Of a DNA stretch of 64,000 nt, positions 50,633 through 59,742 are shown piece by piece. The stretch is from contig URDG01000005.1 of NCBI GenBank assembly GCA_900546515.1, positions 1 through 64,000 of the forward strand. The letters are read 5' to 3'. Numbering within the stretch: position 1 is the stretch's first letter; each line of letters begins with the position of its first letter. Source of the DNA: an uncultured Eubacteriales bacterium (GTDB lineage: Bacteria > Bacillota > Clostridia > Oscillospirales > Oscillospiraceae). A model generated the notes under the pieces. It was not told the origin of the DNA and made no database searches. It saw only the letters and a list, made by a program, of their open reading frames with translations. Made by a program: the position numbers and the translations under genes.

Positions 50633-51400
50633 CTATTTCGCACATTGCCTGCCCGTATGATCTATCGTATAATCTCCGCTCAGGAGCATCTGAGATATCG
50701 GCACAATCCTGTAACCGTCCGCAATGAGCGACTCGATAATTCCCGGCAGCGCTTGAGGCGTGTTCTCTGCAGCGTTGTGGAACAGCACTATGCTGCCAGG
50801 GCTTATGTTTTTGAGTACACGCGACTTAATTTCATCAGCAGATATACCTTTCCAGTCAAGGCTGTCGACATCCCACTGCACCGCAGTCATTCCCATTCCG
50901 TTTACCGCCGAGATCACATGATCGTCGTATTCGCCGTATGGGCAGCGGAACAGGACCGGCGTCTCCCCCGTCACTGCGGCGATTTTTTCATTGCACGCCG
51001 TGATATCCGACACGATCTCGCTGTCATTGAGCTGAGAAAAGTGCGCATGATGCGACGAGTGATTCATGACTTCATTCCCTGCATCACTGAGCGCCTTGAC
51101 CGATTCCGGATACTTATCCACCCAGTCACCAACTACGAAGAATGTCGCATGAATATCATATTTATCAAGTATGTCAATAAGCGTCTGCGTGTCCTCATTT
51201 CCCCACGCAGCATCGAACGAGAGCGCCACCACCTTGTCATCGCGCTGTACCGAATAAACGGGCAGCTGTCTGGTAGTCGACGATGCGCCGACTATCGCCG
51301 GACTGCTGACCACCCAGAATATCAGTATGACGGCAAGCACCAGTCCTATCCCGGAAATCACCCGTCTGTTCTTCTGTACAAAGCCCCTTATATTGATCAT
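50633..51400 (-). CDS. PdaB-like polysaccharide deacetylase
   Basis: The 255-residue protein has an N-terminal membrane anchor (ISGIGLVLAVILIFWVVSSP) and a NodB-type deacetylase domain: the catalytic Asp in LSFDAAWGNEDT, the metal His pair in MNHSSHHAHFS, FRCPYGEYDD, and the late SIVLFHNAAENTPQ. FDAAWG is typical of PdaB, a Bacillus sporulation protein. Start is ATG 51400 (MINIRGFVQ), spaced 8 bp from AAAGGAG; ATG 51406 lies too close to it. A spore-cortex role is inferred from family. Confidence 0.88.
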   Translation of the reverse strand: MINIRGFVQKNRRVISGIGLVLAVILIFWVVSSPAIVGASSTTRQLPVYSVQRDDKVVALSFDAAWGNEDTQTLIDILDKYDIHATFFVVGDWVDKYPESVKALSDAGNEVMNHSSHHAHFSQLNDSEIVSDITACNEKIAAVTGETPVLFRCPYGEYDDHVISAVNGMGMTAVQWDVDSLDWKGISADEIKSRVLKNISPGSIVLFHNAAENTPQALPGIIESLIADGYRIVPISQMLLSGDYTIDHTGRQCAK

Positions 51401-51618
51401 GCTCATCACTCCTTTGGGTACATCATATGACAAGCCTGGCGGAGTTAGACACGCCGGTCATTTTTTCAGTCTTTTACCAAAATTTGCGCTCACGTCCGTT
51501 TATTATCCAAAACGCAGGCATATTCCGGTAAAAATTTATTGTGTTACCTCGAACGGTGATATATAATCAACAAAGTACCGTGCGCTTTCTTATTTTTATA
51601 ATTCACAGGAGCACCGAC

Positions 51619-52596
51619 ATGAAAAAATACGACATCACCGCACTCGGAGAACTTCTTATAGATTTTACTCAAACCGGCTATTCGGAGAGCGGAATGAGGC
51701 TTTTCGAACAAAATCCCGGCGGAGCCGTTGCAAATGTGCTCGTTGCCGCAGCAAAATTCGGCAAAAAAACAGCTTTTATCGGTAAGGTAGGCCGTGATAT
51801 GCACGGCGCCTTTCTTCGCAGGACTCTTGAAGATGCAGGCGTAGATGTGAGCGGTCTTGTCGAGGATCCGGCTGTATTCACAACGCTCGCTTTTGTTGAA
51901 CTGAGCAGTTCCGGCGAACGGACCTTTTCTTTTGCCCGCAAGCCCGGCGCAGATACGATGCTGCGCCCCGGCGAACTTGATATGGAGCTGCTGCGCAGCA
52001 CAAAGATACTGCACATCGGCTCTCTCTCCATGACAGACGAACCCGCGCGCAGCGCCACTCTCTGCGCAATAGAAGCGGCAAAAGAAGCCGGTGCGGTTAT
52101 TTCGTATGATCCCAACTACCGCGCTGCCCTGTGGGAAAACAGGGATGAGTCCGTCCGGCAGATGCGCTCGCTTCTGCCACACGCCGATCTGATAAAGATT
52201 TCCGACGAAGAGGTCGAGCTTCTGACAGGCTGCACTGATCCCTCTGACGCCGCGAGGTGTCTGAACGACGCCGGAGTGACGTGCGCAGCGGTAAGTCTCG
52301 GCTCAAAGGGGGCGCTTGTCAGCATCAGCGGAGAGCAGCGCACTGTGCCGGCTTTCCGCGCCAATGCTGTTGATACGACAGGCGCGGGAGACGCTTTCTG
52401 GGGCGGATTTTTGCAGCATTTCCTTGACCTCGGTGTCGAACCGGCCGCGCTTACGCTTGATAAAGCAGCGCTCTGCGCCGAGTACGGCTGTGCTGAGGCG
52501 GCGCTGTGCATACAAAAGCGCGGCGCTATTCCCGCAATGCCGGCAGCAAATGAAGTTCTGGCGCTTATCAACGACGCTCCTGTACGGCAGATATAG
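51619..52596 (+). CDS. PfkB family carbohydrate kinase (fructokinase-like)
   Basis: The 325-residue ribokinase-fold kinase begins MKKYDITALGELLIDFTQTGYS and has the N-terminal signature NPGGAVANVLVAAAKFGKKTAFIGKVGRD and the C-terminal signature DTTGAGDAFWGGFL with the catalytic Asp. This is closest to fructokinases. ATG 51619 has AGGAGC 10 bp upstream. Its terminator is shared with the convergent lyxose isomerase-like gene. Sugar specificity is not proven. Confidence 0.9.
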   Translation: MKKYDITALGELLIDFTQTGYSESGMRLFEQNPGGAVANVLVAAAKFGKKTAFIGKVGRDMHGAFLRRTLEDAGVDVSGLVEDPAVFTTLAFVELSSSGERTFSFARKPGADTMLRPGELDMELLRSTKILHIGSLSMTDEPARSATLCAIEAAKEAGAVISYDPNYRAALWENRDESVRQMRSLLPHADLIKISDEEVELLTGCTDPSDAARCLNDAGVTCAAVSLGSKGALVSISGEQRTVPAFRANAVDTTGAGDAFWGGFLQHFLDLGVEPAALTLDKAALCAEYGCAEAALCIQKRGAIPAMPAANEVLALINDAPVRQI

Positions 52597-52615
52597 CTTT
52601 TGAAAAACCGCATAT

Positions 52616-52648
52616 AAAACGTCAGAAGCAAAATGCTTCTGACGTTTT
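52616..52648. terminator. bidirectional hairpin terminator
   Basis: Perfect 15-bp arms AAAACGTCAGAAGCA (52616-52630) and TGCTTCTGACGTTTT (52634-52648) with a 3-base loop lie between the convergent kinase and isomerase genes. Confidence 0.8.
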
Positions 52649-52652
52649 CACA

Positions 52653-53339
52653 TTATTTTGCCTTAGGGTACTCATTGCACAGCAGACGGTAAGGCGCTTC
52701 ATCCTCTTCGATTTTCGGAAAGCGTCCTACCGGCGGGTTAAAGCGGTTGTCGGTGTTGTCGTCATTGCACTGGCTGACCTCGCCGAGAAGCACCGGCCCT
52801 GTCCCGGCCTCGACCGAAAAATCATGATAGAGATACTGCTGGATATGTATGCTCTCGCCGGGGGTCAGCCTGATCTGCGTTCCTGCCGGAGCAGTATACG
52901 TGCGGCCGTCTGTATGCACGGTCACATCTGACAAATAGTCTATCTCCTCATCCGGCAGCGAGTTATAGACACGTATCAGCACATTTCCTCCACCGCGGTT
53001 TATAATATCTTCGGTCTTGTACCAGTGGAAGTGATTGGGCGCATACTGCCCTTCTTTCAGATAGAGAAGCTTTTCCGCGTATACCTTTGGGTACTTTTCC
53101 GGCATGCTGCGGTTTCCGTTTCTTATCGTAATGAGCGAAAAGCCGACCTTATCAAAATCGCCAAGGCCGTAATCGGTTATATCCCAGCCAAGCATGCAGT
53201 CGCGCACCTCATCATACTCATGCCCGATCTGCTGCCACTGATCCGGCGTAAAATCGCAGAACGGCGGCAGATAGCAGTGCTCCTGCCTGCACATCTCTTC
53301 CATTTCTTTCAGTGCCTTGTTGATCTCGCTTCGTTTCAT
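52653..53339 (-). CDS. D-lyxose/D-mannose ketol-isomerase-like cupin
   Basis: This 228-residue protein resembles the D-lyxose isomerase family. It has the metal-binding cupin motif APNHFHWYKTEDIINRGGGNV with the His-x-His and Glu, RLTPGESIHIQQYLYHDF and GEVSQCNDDNTDNRFNPP. Such enzymes convert lyxose to xylulose or mannose to fructose. It is convergent with a fructokinase-like gene, which fits a mannose-to-fructose-to-phosphate step, but this is inference. It follows an unknown 119-residue gene by 20 bp. Confidence 0.85.
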   Translation of the reverse strand: MKRSEINKALKEMEEMCRQEHCYLPPFCDFTPDQWQQIGHEYDEVRDCMLGWDITDYGLGDFDKVGFSLITIRNGNRSMPEKYPKVYAEKLLYLKEGQYAPNHFHWYKTEDIINRGGGNVLIRVYNSLPDEEIDYLSDVTVHTDGRTYTAPAGTQIRLTPGESIHIQQYLYHDFSVEAGTGPVLLGEVSQCNDDNTDNRFNPPVGRFPKIEEDEAPYRLLCNEYPKAK

Positions 53340-53359
53340 ATATACACCTCAATATAAAC

Positions 53360-53719
53360 TTACTTTGTTTTCCCTTCAAAAAGATACTTACTTGCCTCCA
53401 CCGACGGCAGAAGCTCATCTGCTTTGACCAGCTCCTCAATGCGCCGCGCCGTGATCTCCTCACAGTTTTCGAGCGGGGACTTGCCGCCGCAAAACGCCCC
53501 TCTGATCACGGAAGGCTTGTCTACCGGCAATATCCTGCGCCCGTCCTCGCATATAAAATAAAGCCTGAATATAACGTCCTGTCCGCTGGTCGCGTGGAGT
53601 GCAGGCTGTCCGATGAGCGGATACATCTGCGTGAACTGCTCCTCCTGCGTACATTCGAGAAGATACACATCCCCTGCATAGTCCGGCTGCCGGCCTACCC
53701 ACTTTTTATAAATGCGCAC
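53360..53719 (-). CDS. hypothetical protein upstream of the lyxose isomerase-like gene
   Basis: This 119-residue soluble protein (YKKWVGRQPDYAGDVYLLECTQEEQF start, then DVIFRLYFICEDGRRILPVDKPSVIRG, LENCEEITARRIEELVKADELLPSVEA) is not recognised. It has no signal peptide or membrane segment. It is transcribed with the isomerase-like gene, 20 bp apart, so it may be a partner or a small regulator of sugar use. A GGGAGACACC-type sequence precedes its ATG. Confidence 0.55.
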   Translation of the reverse strand: MRIYKKWVGRQPDYAGDVYLLECTQEEQFTQMYPLIGQPALHATSGQDVIFRLYFICEDGRRILPVDKPSVIRGAFCGGKSPLENCEEITARRIEELVKADELLPSVEASKYLFEGKTK

Positions 53720-53847
53720 TGGTGTCTCCCTCTTCCGTTTCCTGTAATATATGTATAATAAATTATCATTATTTTACCACGAAGTCAACAGCCCGGCAAT
53801 GTGCTGTCAAAAAACGCCGGCAATTACAGCGAAACCTATTTGTCCAC

Positions 53848-53877
53848 TTGACGCTCCGCACTGCAAGGTATTAAAAT
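53848..53877 (+). promoter_or_regulatory. candidate sigma-A promoter of nagA
   Basis: TTGACG (53848-53853), an 18-bp spacer and TAAAAT (53872-53877) precede nagA by about 60 bp. This is the only clear promoter in the 217-bp gap between the divergent genes. Confidence 0.45.
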
Positions 53878-53936
53878 AATATTACAAATGCTCATTTTAT
53901 CATACCATCAATTGACATGGTACACGGAGGACAGAC

Positions 53937-55061
53937 ATGAATTTCAAAAATGCTCTCATATATACAGAAAACTTCACTTTCGTAAAGGGTTCTTTTTCAA
54001 TAGAGGACGGCCGCTTCTGCGATGTTCTCGGCCAGCCGCACGAGGATGCGATAGATCTGCACGGCGCAAAGGTGATCCCCGGCCTCATAGACATGCATAC
54101 GCACGGCAACTCCGGCTCCGACTTCTCTGACGGTGACCACGATGGGCTTGTGAACATGGCGCGCTATTACGCTGCCAACGGCATCACATCCTTTGCGCCG
54201 ACGTCACTGACTCTGCCGTTTGATACGCTGCGCAGGGCATATAAAACTGCGCAGACCGTCATGAACGAAGCGCCGGAAAAAGCCGCGGCTATAAGAGGAA
54301 TCAACATGGAGGGGCCATTCTTCTGCGAGGCAAGAAAGGGGGCGCAGAACTCCGACTACCTGCGTCTGCCGGACTATGAGGCATTCAACGAGCTCAACGA
54401 GTCCTGCGGCCGCCTTATCAGGATAGCGGACGTTGCGCCGGAGCTTGAGGGTGCGTTAAGCTTTATAAAAAAGGCCTCGGCTGACTGCACAGTATCCATT
54501 GCTCACACAGATGCAGACTACACGCAGGCAAAAGCGGCTATCGACGCAGGGGCAACGCATATCACCCACCTTTTCAACGCCATGCCGTCCATACATCACC
54601 GCAGGCCCGGCCCTATCGTGGCCGCAGCTGAGGATGCGCGCGTCTCCGCAGAGCTGATAAGCGACGGGCTGCACGTACATCCCGCGTGCGTTTGTCTCGC
54701 GTTCCGCATGTTCGGTGCAGAACGTATAGTACTGATTTCAGATTCACTGCGCTGCTGCGGCATGCCTGACGGTGAATATGATCTCGGCGGACAGCATGTA
54801 TTCCTCTCCGGCGGCGTTGCCAGACTTGCAGACGGCACTATCGCCGGTTCCGCGACGAATGTATATGAATGCATGCGCCGCGCGATTTCATTCGGCGTCC
54901 CGGAGGCTGACGCCATAAGAGCTGCTACATGGAATCCCGCAAGGCAGCTCGGCTGTCTCGATAAGGTGGGGTCAATAACTGACGGAAAACGCGCGGACTT
55001 CGTCATATGCGGCAGTGAACTTGAGCTCAGAGAGGTATATATCGGCGGCAGGCGTATATGA
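53937..55061 (+). CDS. nagA: N-acetylglucosamine-6-phosphate deacetylase
   Basis: NagA deacetylates GlcNAc-6-phosphate, feeding amino sugars to glycolysis and wall precursors. The 374-residue amidohydrolase has the metal-binding DMHTHGNSGSDF, GINMEGPFF, the histidines in SIAHTDADY and THITHLFNAM, SAELISDGLHVHPA, and the catalytic Asp in LISDSLRCCG. AACATGG is preceded by CGGAGG. No nagB was seen next to it. Confidence 0.94.
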   Translation: MNFKNALIYTENFTFVKGSFSIEDGRFCDVLGQPHEDAIDLHGAKVIPGLIDMHTHGNSGSDFSDGDHDGLVNMARYYAANGITSFAPTSLTLPFDTLRRAYKTAQTVMNEAPEKAAAIRGINMEGPFFCEARKGAQNSDYLRLPDYEAFNELNESCGRLIRIADVAPELEGALSFIKKASADCTVSIAHTDADYTQAKAAIDAGATHITHLFNAMPSIHHRRPGPIVAAAEDARVSAELISDGLHVHPACVCLAFRMFGAERIVLISDSLRCCGMPDGEYDLGGQHVFLSGGVARLADGTIAGSATNVYECMRRAISFGVPEADAIRAATWNPARQLGCLDKVGSITDGKRADFVICGSELELREVYIGGRRI

Positions 55062-55111
55062 TAACGCAAAAATCTGGCTAAACAAAAGAACACAATACGG
55101 AGGAATACAGC

Positions 55112-56008
55112 ATGAGTTTCAGCACAGCCGTAATAACTATAAGCGACAAGGTTTTCAAGGGCAGGAGCGCCGATTCCGGCGGCTCCATAGTATGCGCCAT
55201 TGCCGGTGAAAACGGTTTGAATATCAAATATAGAAGCGTTGTTCCAAATGAATTCGATATAATTGCCGCGGAGCTCAGAAAATGCACGGATAAGCTGGGC
55301 ATCACGGTCGTGCTCACGGTCGGCGGCACCGCATTCTCACCGCGCGATATTGTGCCCGAAGCCACGCTCTCCGTAGTCGAACGCGAGGCGCGCGGTATTC
55401 CCGAAGCGATGCGTGCGGCCAGCATGCGCATAACGCCGCGCGGATGCCTGTCAAGAGGCGCTGCCGGTATCCGCGGCGGTTCGCTGATAGTCAATCTCCC
55501 CGGCAGTGAGAAAGCCGCGCGGGAAAATCTGATGGCTGTGATCGAACCGATCCTGCACGGCGCCGAAATGCTCTCCGCCAGCGCCGCAGTAAACGTCAAT
55601 AAGCCCGCAGAGAGGCATAAAAAACATATGCCATCAATGGAGGAATGGCTCAAAGAGGCCAAGTCTGCTCCTGAGGCCGCAGACTGCGGGATGTTCCTTT
55701 TCCACAACGGCACTGTGCGTCGAACGGCAAAGGCCATGGTTCGTCAGGGTGCTGCGGACACCGCTCCCGTAACCGGCATGGAATTTTCCTATGATGCCGC
55801 CGGGGTAGAGGCTGCGATCAAAAAAGCCTACGAGCTGCCGGGCATATATTATGTGCGCGTGTGGCTGAACGACGGACATCTTGAAGTCGGCGATGATATA
55901 ATGCTCGTGCTTATCGGCGGCGACATCCGCCCGCATGTCGTCAACGCACTGCAAAGCCTTGTCGGCGAGATAAAGACGCATTGCGTAACCGAAAAGGAAA
56001 CATACTGA
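55112..56008 (+). CDS. MogA/MoaB-like and MoaE-like fusion protein
   Basis: The 298-residue protein joins two molybdenum-cofactor domains. Residues 1-165 are MogA/MoaB-like (VITISDKVFKGRSADSGG, LTVGGTAFSPRDIVPEAT, LSRGAAGIRGGSLIVNLPGS), the molybdopterin adenylyltransferase or related fold. Residues about 185-298 fit MoaE, molybdopterin synthase large subunit (MFLFHNGTVRRTAKAMVRQ, ITYVRVW-like GIYYVRVWLNDGHLEVGDDIMLV, and the GEIKTHCVTEKE end with two Lys). GAGG lies before ATG 55112. It follows nagA by 50 bp. No other moa or moe genes are near. Confidence 0.8.
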   Translation: MSFSTAVITISDKVFKGRSADSGGSIVCAIAGENGLNIKYRSVVPNEFDIIAAELRKCTDKLGITVVLTVGGTAFSPRDIVPEATLSVVEREARGIPEAMRAASMRITPRGCLSRGAAGIRGGSLIVNLPGSEKAARENLMAVIEPILHGAEMLSASAAVNVNKPAERHKKHMPSMEEWLKEAKSAPEAADCGMFLFHNGTVRRTAKAMVRQGAADTAPVTGMEFSYDAAGVEAAIKKAYELPGIYYVRVWLNDGHLEVGDDIMLVLIGGDIRPHVVNALQSLVGEIKTHCVTEKETY

Positions 56009-56026
56009 CGTCATATCAACATGCTT

Positions 56027-56053
56027 CGAGCGCCCGCTTATTGCGGGCGCTCG
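56027..56053. terminator. GC-rich hairpin between convergent genes
   Basis: CGAGCGCCCGC (56027-56037) and GCGGGCGCTCG (56043-56053) pair perfectly over 11 bp with a 5-base loop, between the MogA-MoaE fusion and the convergent permease gene. T runs are weak on both sides. Confidence 0.65.
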
Positions 56054-56081
56054 TATATTCTGCTATTCTGTACTGCCTATA

Positions 56082-57026
56082 TCACGCACGGCTCCCTTTG
56101 AGCTGCTTATGCGTTTTTTTCTTTTTGTACTGCGCGTTGACAACGACATATACCATCATGATCACCGTTATTGCATACGGGATGATGCCTGTCAGATCAG
56201 AACTGACATAATCCTGAAGTCTGAGACCGATAGCGTCAAAAAAGCCAAACATCAGCGCCGCGATGTACGCCTTGGACGGATTTGCCGCACCAAAAATAAC
56301 GCAGGCAAAGGCAATATATCCGCGTGAATTGCTCATATTCTCGGCAAAGGTTCCATTGAGATAGCCGAGTGAGAGATGCGCCCCCGCTATGCCGCAGAGT
56401 ATTCCGCAAAGCACGCTCGCAAGCCACTTCATTCTCTCCGGCTCGATACCTGCCGTGCGCAGAGTGTCCGGCTTTTCACCGGATGCGCGCAGCCAGAAGC
56501 CGTATGGCGTTTTATATATAAACACCCAGAGCAGCAGCACCAGAATCCACGTTATGTAAACAAACAGCGAGTGGTTGTTCAGCACCTGCCCCAAAAACGG
56601 CACGCTGTCAAGAATCCGGATGTGTACCGTCGGCAGAGATGGATAGCCCTTTGCGCCGCTTGCTCCGAATATAGAGCGTGAGAGATATGTAGTAAGGCCG
56701 AGTGCAAATGTGTTCAGCGCACAGCCGATTATAAACTCATCGGATCTGAAGCGGATGACAAACAATGCAAAAAACAGGCCAACAAGTACGCCCATGATGA
56801 GTGCAAAGCCCAGTCCAGCCCATGCGGAAGAAAAAAGATAGCTGCCGAGGACGCCGAAAAACGCGCCCATGAGTATCATGCCGTCCATGCCGATGTTCAT
56901 TATTCCGGCATGTTCGGTGAGTGAGCCGCCGATAGCGGCGAGCGCAACAGGCGTCGCACGGCGGAGCATTTCATTGAACGTTCCGGCAGAAAAAATGCTG
57001 CCGAGGATATGAGTAAGATCATCCAT
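56082..57026 (-). CDS. nucleoside-type ABC transporter permease (YufQ-like)
   Basis: The 314-residue permease has about eight membrane helices and the conserved EHAGIMNIGMDGMILMGAFFGV motif and KTPYGFWLRASGEKPDTLRTAGI coupling loop of BmpA-linked nucleoside transporters (YufQ/NupQ type). It overlaps the other permease by 8 bp and is the last gene of a leftward four-gene ABC importer. Confidence 0.88.
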   Translation of the reverse strand: MDDLTHILGSIFSAGTFNEMLRRATPVALAAIGGSLTEHAGIMNIGMDGMILMGAFFGVLGSYLFSSAWAGLGFALIMGVLVGLFFALFVIRFRSDEFIIGCALNTFALGLTTYLSRSIFGASGAKGYPSLPTVHIRILDSVPFLGQVLNNHSLFVYITWILVLLLWVFIYKTPYGFWLRASGEKPDTLRTAGIEPERMKWLASVLCGILCGIAGAHLSLGYLNGTFAENMSNSRGYIAFACVIFGAANPSKAYIAALMFGFFDAIGLRLQDYVSSDLTGIIPYAITVIMMVYVVVNAQYKKKKTHKQLKGSRA

Positions 57027-58143
57027 TCTTTTCCGCTCCTTTCAGTCTCTCTTCAGCCGCGCGTCTGGCTATCCGCCGCCGCTTCTCCTGCCGCATGGAC
57101 TCCGTTATGCCGCTCTCTGCCGCCATAAAGAAAATAACGACAGTCTGTATGATGAGATATATCTGCGACGGTACGCCGATAAGCTCCATCCCCTGCGCGC
57201 CGATCTTCAGCACCGCGAAGAACAGAGACAGGAAAATGACAGTCACCGGCCTATATTGCGCAATCATTGCTACCATCAGCGCTTCAAAATAGTAATCACG
57301 GCTCACGCTGTCGCGGTAAAGGTGCTCCACGCCGTAGACCCGGAACATACCGACAAGACCGCACATCGCGCCGGAGATCACCATGCAGATTATTATGATG
57401 CTGTCCGTTTTCAAGCCGGAGAACCTCGCAAAACGCGGGTTCTGTCCGGTTATTTTCATCTCATATCCCGCTGAGGTTTTCTCCATGACGTACCAGACTA
57501 TGAAAGCAATCACCGCCGCTGCAAATATCGCTGTCGTCAGGCTGGAGCGCTTTATTACGCCGGAGAACCAGTACTGTGCATTGAGCTGCTCCGTCGCGGC
57601 GACCATGTTTTTATTTGCGTTCTTCCACGGCCCCTTGGCGAGGTACTGACAGAGATACGCCGCGATCGTGTTGAGCATGATCGTGGTTATGACCTCATTG
57701 ACCTTCACCTTCACCTTGAGCACGCCGGGAATCATCGCATACAGGCCGCCGACGATCATCGCCGCGAGCGCTGCCGCCGGAATAACGATCCATGGCGACA
57801 TACCGTCCATCCATATACCGACCTGACAGGCAAATATTGCGCCGAGCAGCAGCTGTCCCTCACCGCCGACGTTGAATATACCTACACGCGCGCCGAGTAC
57901 GCATGCAAGGCCGCATATGCACAGCACCATTGCGTATTCAAGAAAATCTCCGACATGGCGCGCACTGTCGAACGCGCCGGAGATCATCGCGCCGTAGGCT
58001 TCAAACGGGTCAAAGCCAGTGAGCCTGAGGATCACGCCGCCAATAACGAAGGCGAGCAGCACGCTTATAACAAGCGAGGCAAGATAACGGACATTCACTG
58101 TGCCTGAAAGCCATGATTTCAGGCTCTTTTTCTCTTTTATCAC
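57019..58143 (-). CDS. nucleoside-type ABC transporter permease (YufP-like)
   Basis: This 374-residue permease has about eight to ten membrane helices and the motifs RVGIFNVGGEGQLLLGAIFACQVG and SAGYEMKITGQNPRFARFSGLK, matching YufP/NupP. It overlaps the ATPase stop by 4 bp and the second permease start by 8 bp. Both permeases form the membrane pore of the nucleoside-type importer. Confidence 0.88.
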   Translation of the reverse strand: MIKEKKSLKSWLSGTVNVRYLASLVISVLLAFVIGGVILRLTGFDPFEAYGAMISGAFDSARHVGDFLEYAMVLCICGLACVLGARVGIFNVGGEGQLLLGAIFACQVGIWMDGMSPWIVIPAAALAAMIVGGLYAMIPGVLKVKVKVNEVITTIMLNTIAAYLCQYLAKGPWKNANKNMVAATEQLNAQYWFSGVIKRSSLTTAIFAAAVIAFIVWYVMEKTSAGYEMKITGQNPRFARFSGLKTDSIIIICMVISGAMCGLVGMFRVYGVEHLYRDSVSRDYYFEALMVAMIAQYRPVTVIFLSLFFAVLKIGAQGMELIGVPSQIYLIIQTVVIFFMAAESGITESMRQEKRRRIARRAAEERLKGAEKNG

Positions 58144-59678
58144 TTCGCTGCCTCCTGTCTGTCGCCGGTCATATAGTAGCCGATCTCTTCCTTGCTTATC
58201 TCTCCGGCTGCAAACTCACCTGTTATTCTGCCCTCGTATATCGTGATGATTCTGTCCGAGAGCCGGAAAACCTCATCCAGATCAGCGGAACACAGCAGTA
58301 TTGCGCGGCCTTCGTTGCGCTTCTCAATGATCCTGGAATGTATGAACTCGATCGCCCCGACGTCCACGCCGCGCGTCGGCTGAGCAATGACCAATACCGG
58401 CGCGTCAAAGGAGAATTCACGCGCGACTACCACCTTCTGCATGTTGCCGCCGGACATTGAACCGGCAGCGCCATCTATGCCTGCGCCGCGTATGTCAAAC
58501 CCGTCGTACAGTTTCTGCGCATAAGCGCGGATATTGGCAGTTTTCCTGCGCATGGCAAAGCCGCTGAAACGCTTTTCCCGCTCACGGCCCATAATGAGAT
58601 TATCCGCGACCGACGCCGCACAGCTGACGCCGGTGGAGAGCCTGTCCTCAGGTATATGCGCAAGGCCGACGGCGCGTATCTCTCCCGGGCTTTTTCCGGT
58701 AACGTCCTGCATACAGACATATACCCGTCCGCCCTCAGCCGGACGCATACCGGTTATCGCTTCAAGCAGCTCGCTCTGTCCGTTGCCCTCGATGGCTGCA
58801 ATGCCGAGCACCTCCCCCGCCCTGACGCTGAGCGACATATCTTTTACTGCGGGAAGGCCGCGATTATCGCAGACAGTGAGGTTTTCAACTCGTATCATCT
58901 CTTTACCGGCAGCGCCGGTCTTCTCAAGCTTATCATACAACACCGGACGGCCGACCATCATTGACGCCAGGCCGCGCTCCGTAACATTGCAGGTGTTCTC
59001 CACACCTATGAGACGCCCCTTGCGCATGACTCCGACGCGGTCAGAGATCGCCATGACCTCATAGAGCTTGTGCGTGATGATAATAACGGTCATACCGTGC
59101 TCACGGACAACCTTACGGATAACGGCAAAAAGCTCTTCCGTCTCCTGCGGCGTGAGAACCGCAGTAGGTTCGTCGAGGATCAATATATCCGCACCGCGGT
59201 ACAGCGTTTTCAGTATCTCCACGCGCTGCTGAAGGCCTACGCTTATCTCATTTACCACGGCGGCCGGATCGACTGAGAGGCCATAACGCGCTGACAGCTC
59301 ACGTGTCTTTTTCTCCGCAGCTCTGTTGTCAAACAGCACTCCGAGCCTCTTCGGCTCGCGGCTGAGCACGATATTCTGCGCGACGGTGAACGACGGGACG
59401 AGCATGAAATGCTGATGTACCATGCCGACTCCCATGCTTATCGCGGTTTTCGGGCTGAAATCTTCTACCTTTCTCCCGCGTATGTACACCTCGCCGTCCG
59501 TCGGTTCGTTAATGCCGTAGAGGATATTCATAAGCGTCGTCTTGCCGGCGCCATTCTCTCCAACAAGCGCAAAAACTTCGCCGCGGCGTATGTCCAGCGA
59601 TATATCGTCATTGGCCAGCACACCCGGAAACTCCATGCTTATATGCTTAAATTGTACTGCAAGTTCTTCCACAGACAT
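58140..59678 (-). CDS. nucleoside-type ABC transporter ATPase with two cassettes (YufO-like)
   Basis: The protein, about 512 residues, carries two ABC domains. The first has GENGAGKTTLMNILYG, signature SVGLQQRVEILK and LILDEPTAVLTPQE. The second has IAAIEGNGQSELLEAI (no Walker A Lys), signature MSGGNMQKVVVARE and Walker B VIAQPTRGVDVG. The degenerate second cassette is typical of sugar/nucleoside transporters. ATG 59678 (MSVEELAVQ) lies right after AGAGGG; a GTG two codons later (59672) has a better spacing and may be the true start. It is 65 bp downstream of the binding-protein gene. Confidence 0.9.
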   Translation of the reverse strand: MSVEELAVQFKHISMEFPGVLANDDISLDIRRGEVFALVGENGAGKTTLMNILYGINEPTDGEVYIRGRKVEDFSPKTAISMGVGMVHQHFMLVPSFTVAQNIVLSREPKRLGVLFDNRAAEKKTRELSARYGLSVDPAAVVNEISVGLQQRVEILKTLYRGADILILDEPTAVLTPQETEELFAVIRKVVREHGMTVIIITHKLYEVMAISDRVGVMRKGRLIGVENTCNVTERGLASMMVGRPVLYDKLEKTGAAGKEMIRVENLTVCDNRGLPAVKDMSLSVRAGEVLGIAAIEGNGQSELLEAITGMRPAEGGRVYVCMQDVTGKSPGEIRAVGLAHIPEDRLSTGVSCAASVADNLIMGREREKRFSGFAMRRKTANIRAYAQKLYDGFDIRGAGIDGAAGSMSGGNMQKVVVAREFSFDAPVLVIAQPTRGVDVGAIEFIHSRIIEKRNEGRAILLCSADLDEVFRLSDRIITIYEGRITGEFAAGEISKEEIGYYMTGDRQEAAK

Positions 59679-59696
59679 CCCTCTATTTATATAGTT

Positions 59697-59723
59697 AATG
59701 GCGTGACCGTGGGCCACGCCATT
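59697..59723 (-). other. intercistronic hairpin between bmpA and its ATPase gene
   Basis: AATGGCGTG (59697-59705) and CACGCCATT (59715-59723) pair over 9 bp with a 9-base loop. No T run follows on the minus strand. It may reduce transcription of the ATPase and permease genes relative to the binding protein. Confidence 0.45.
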
Positions 59724-59742
59724 ATATTCTTTATGCTTGAGT

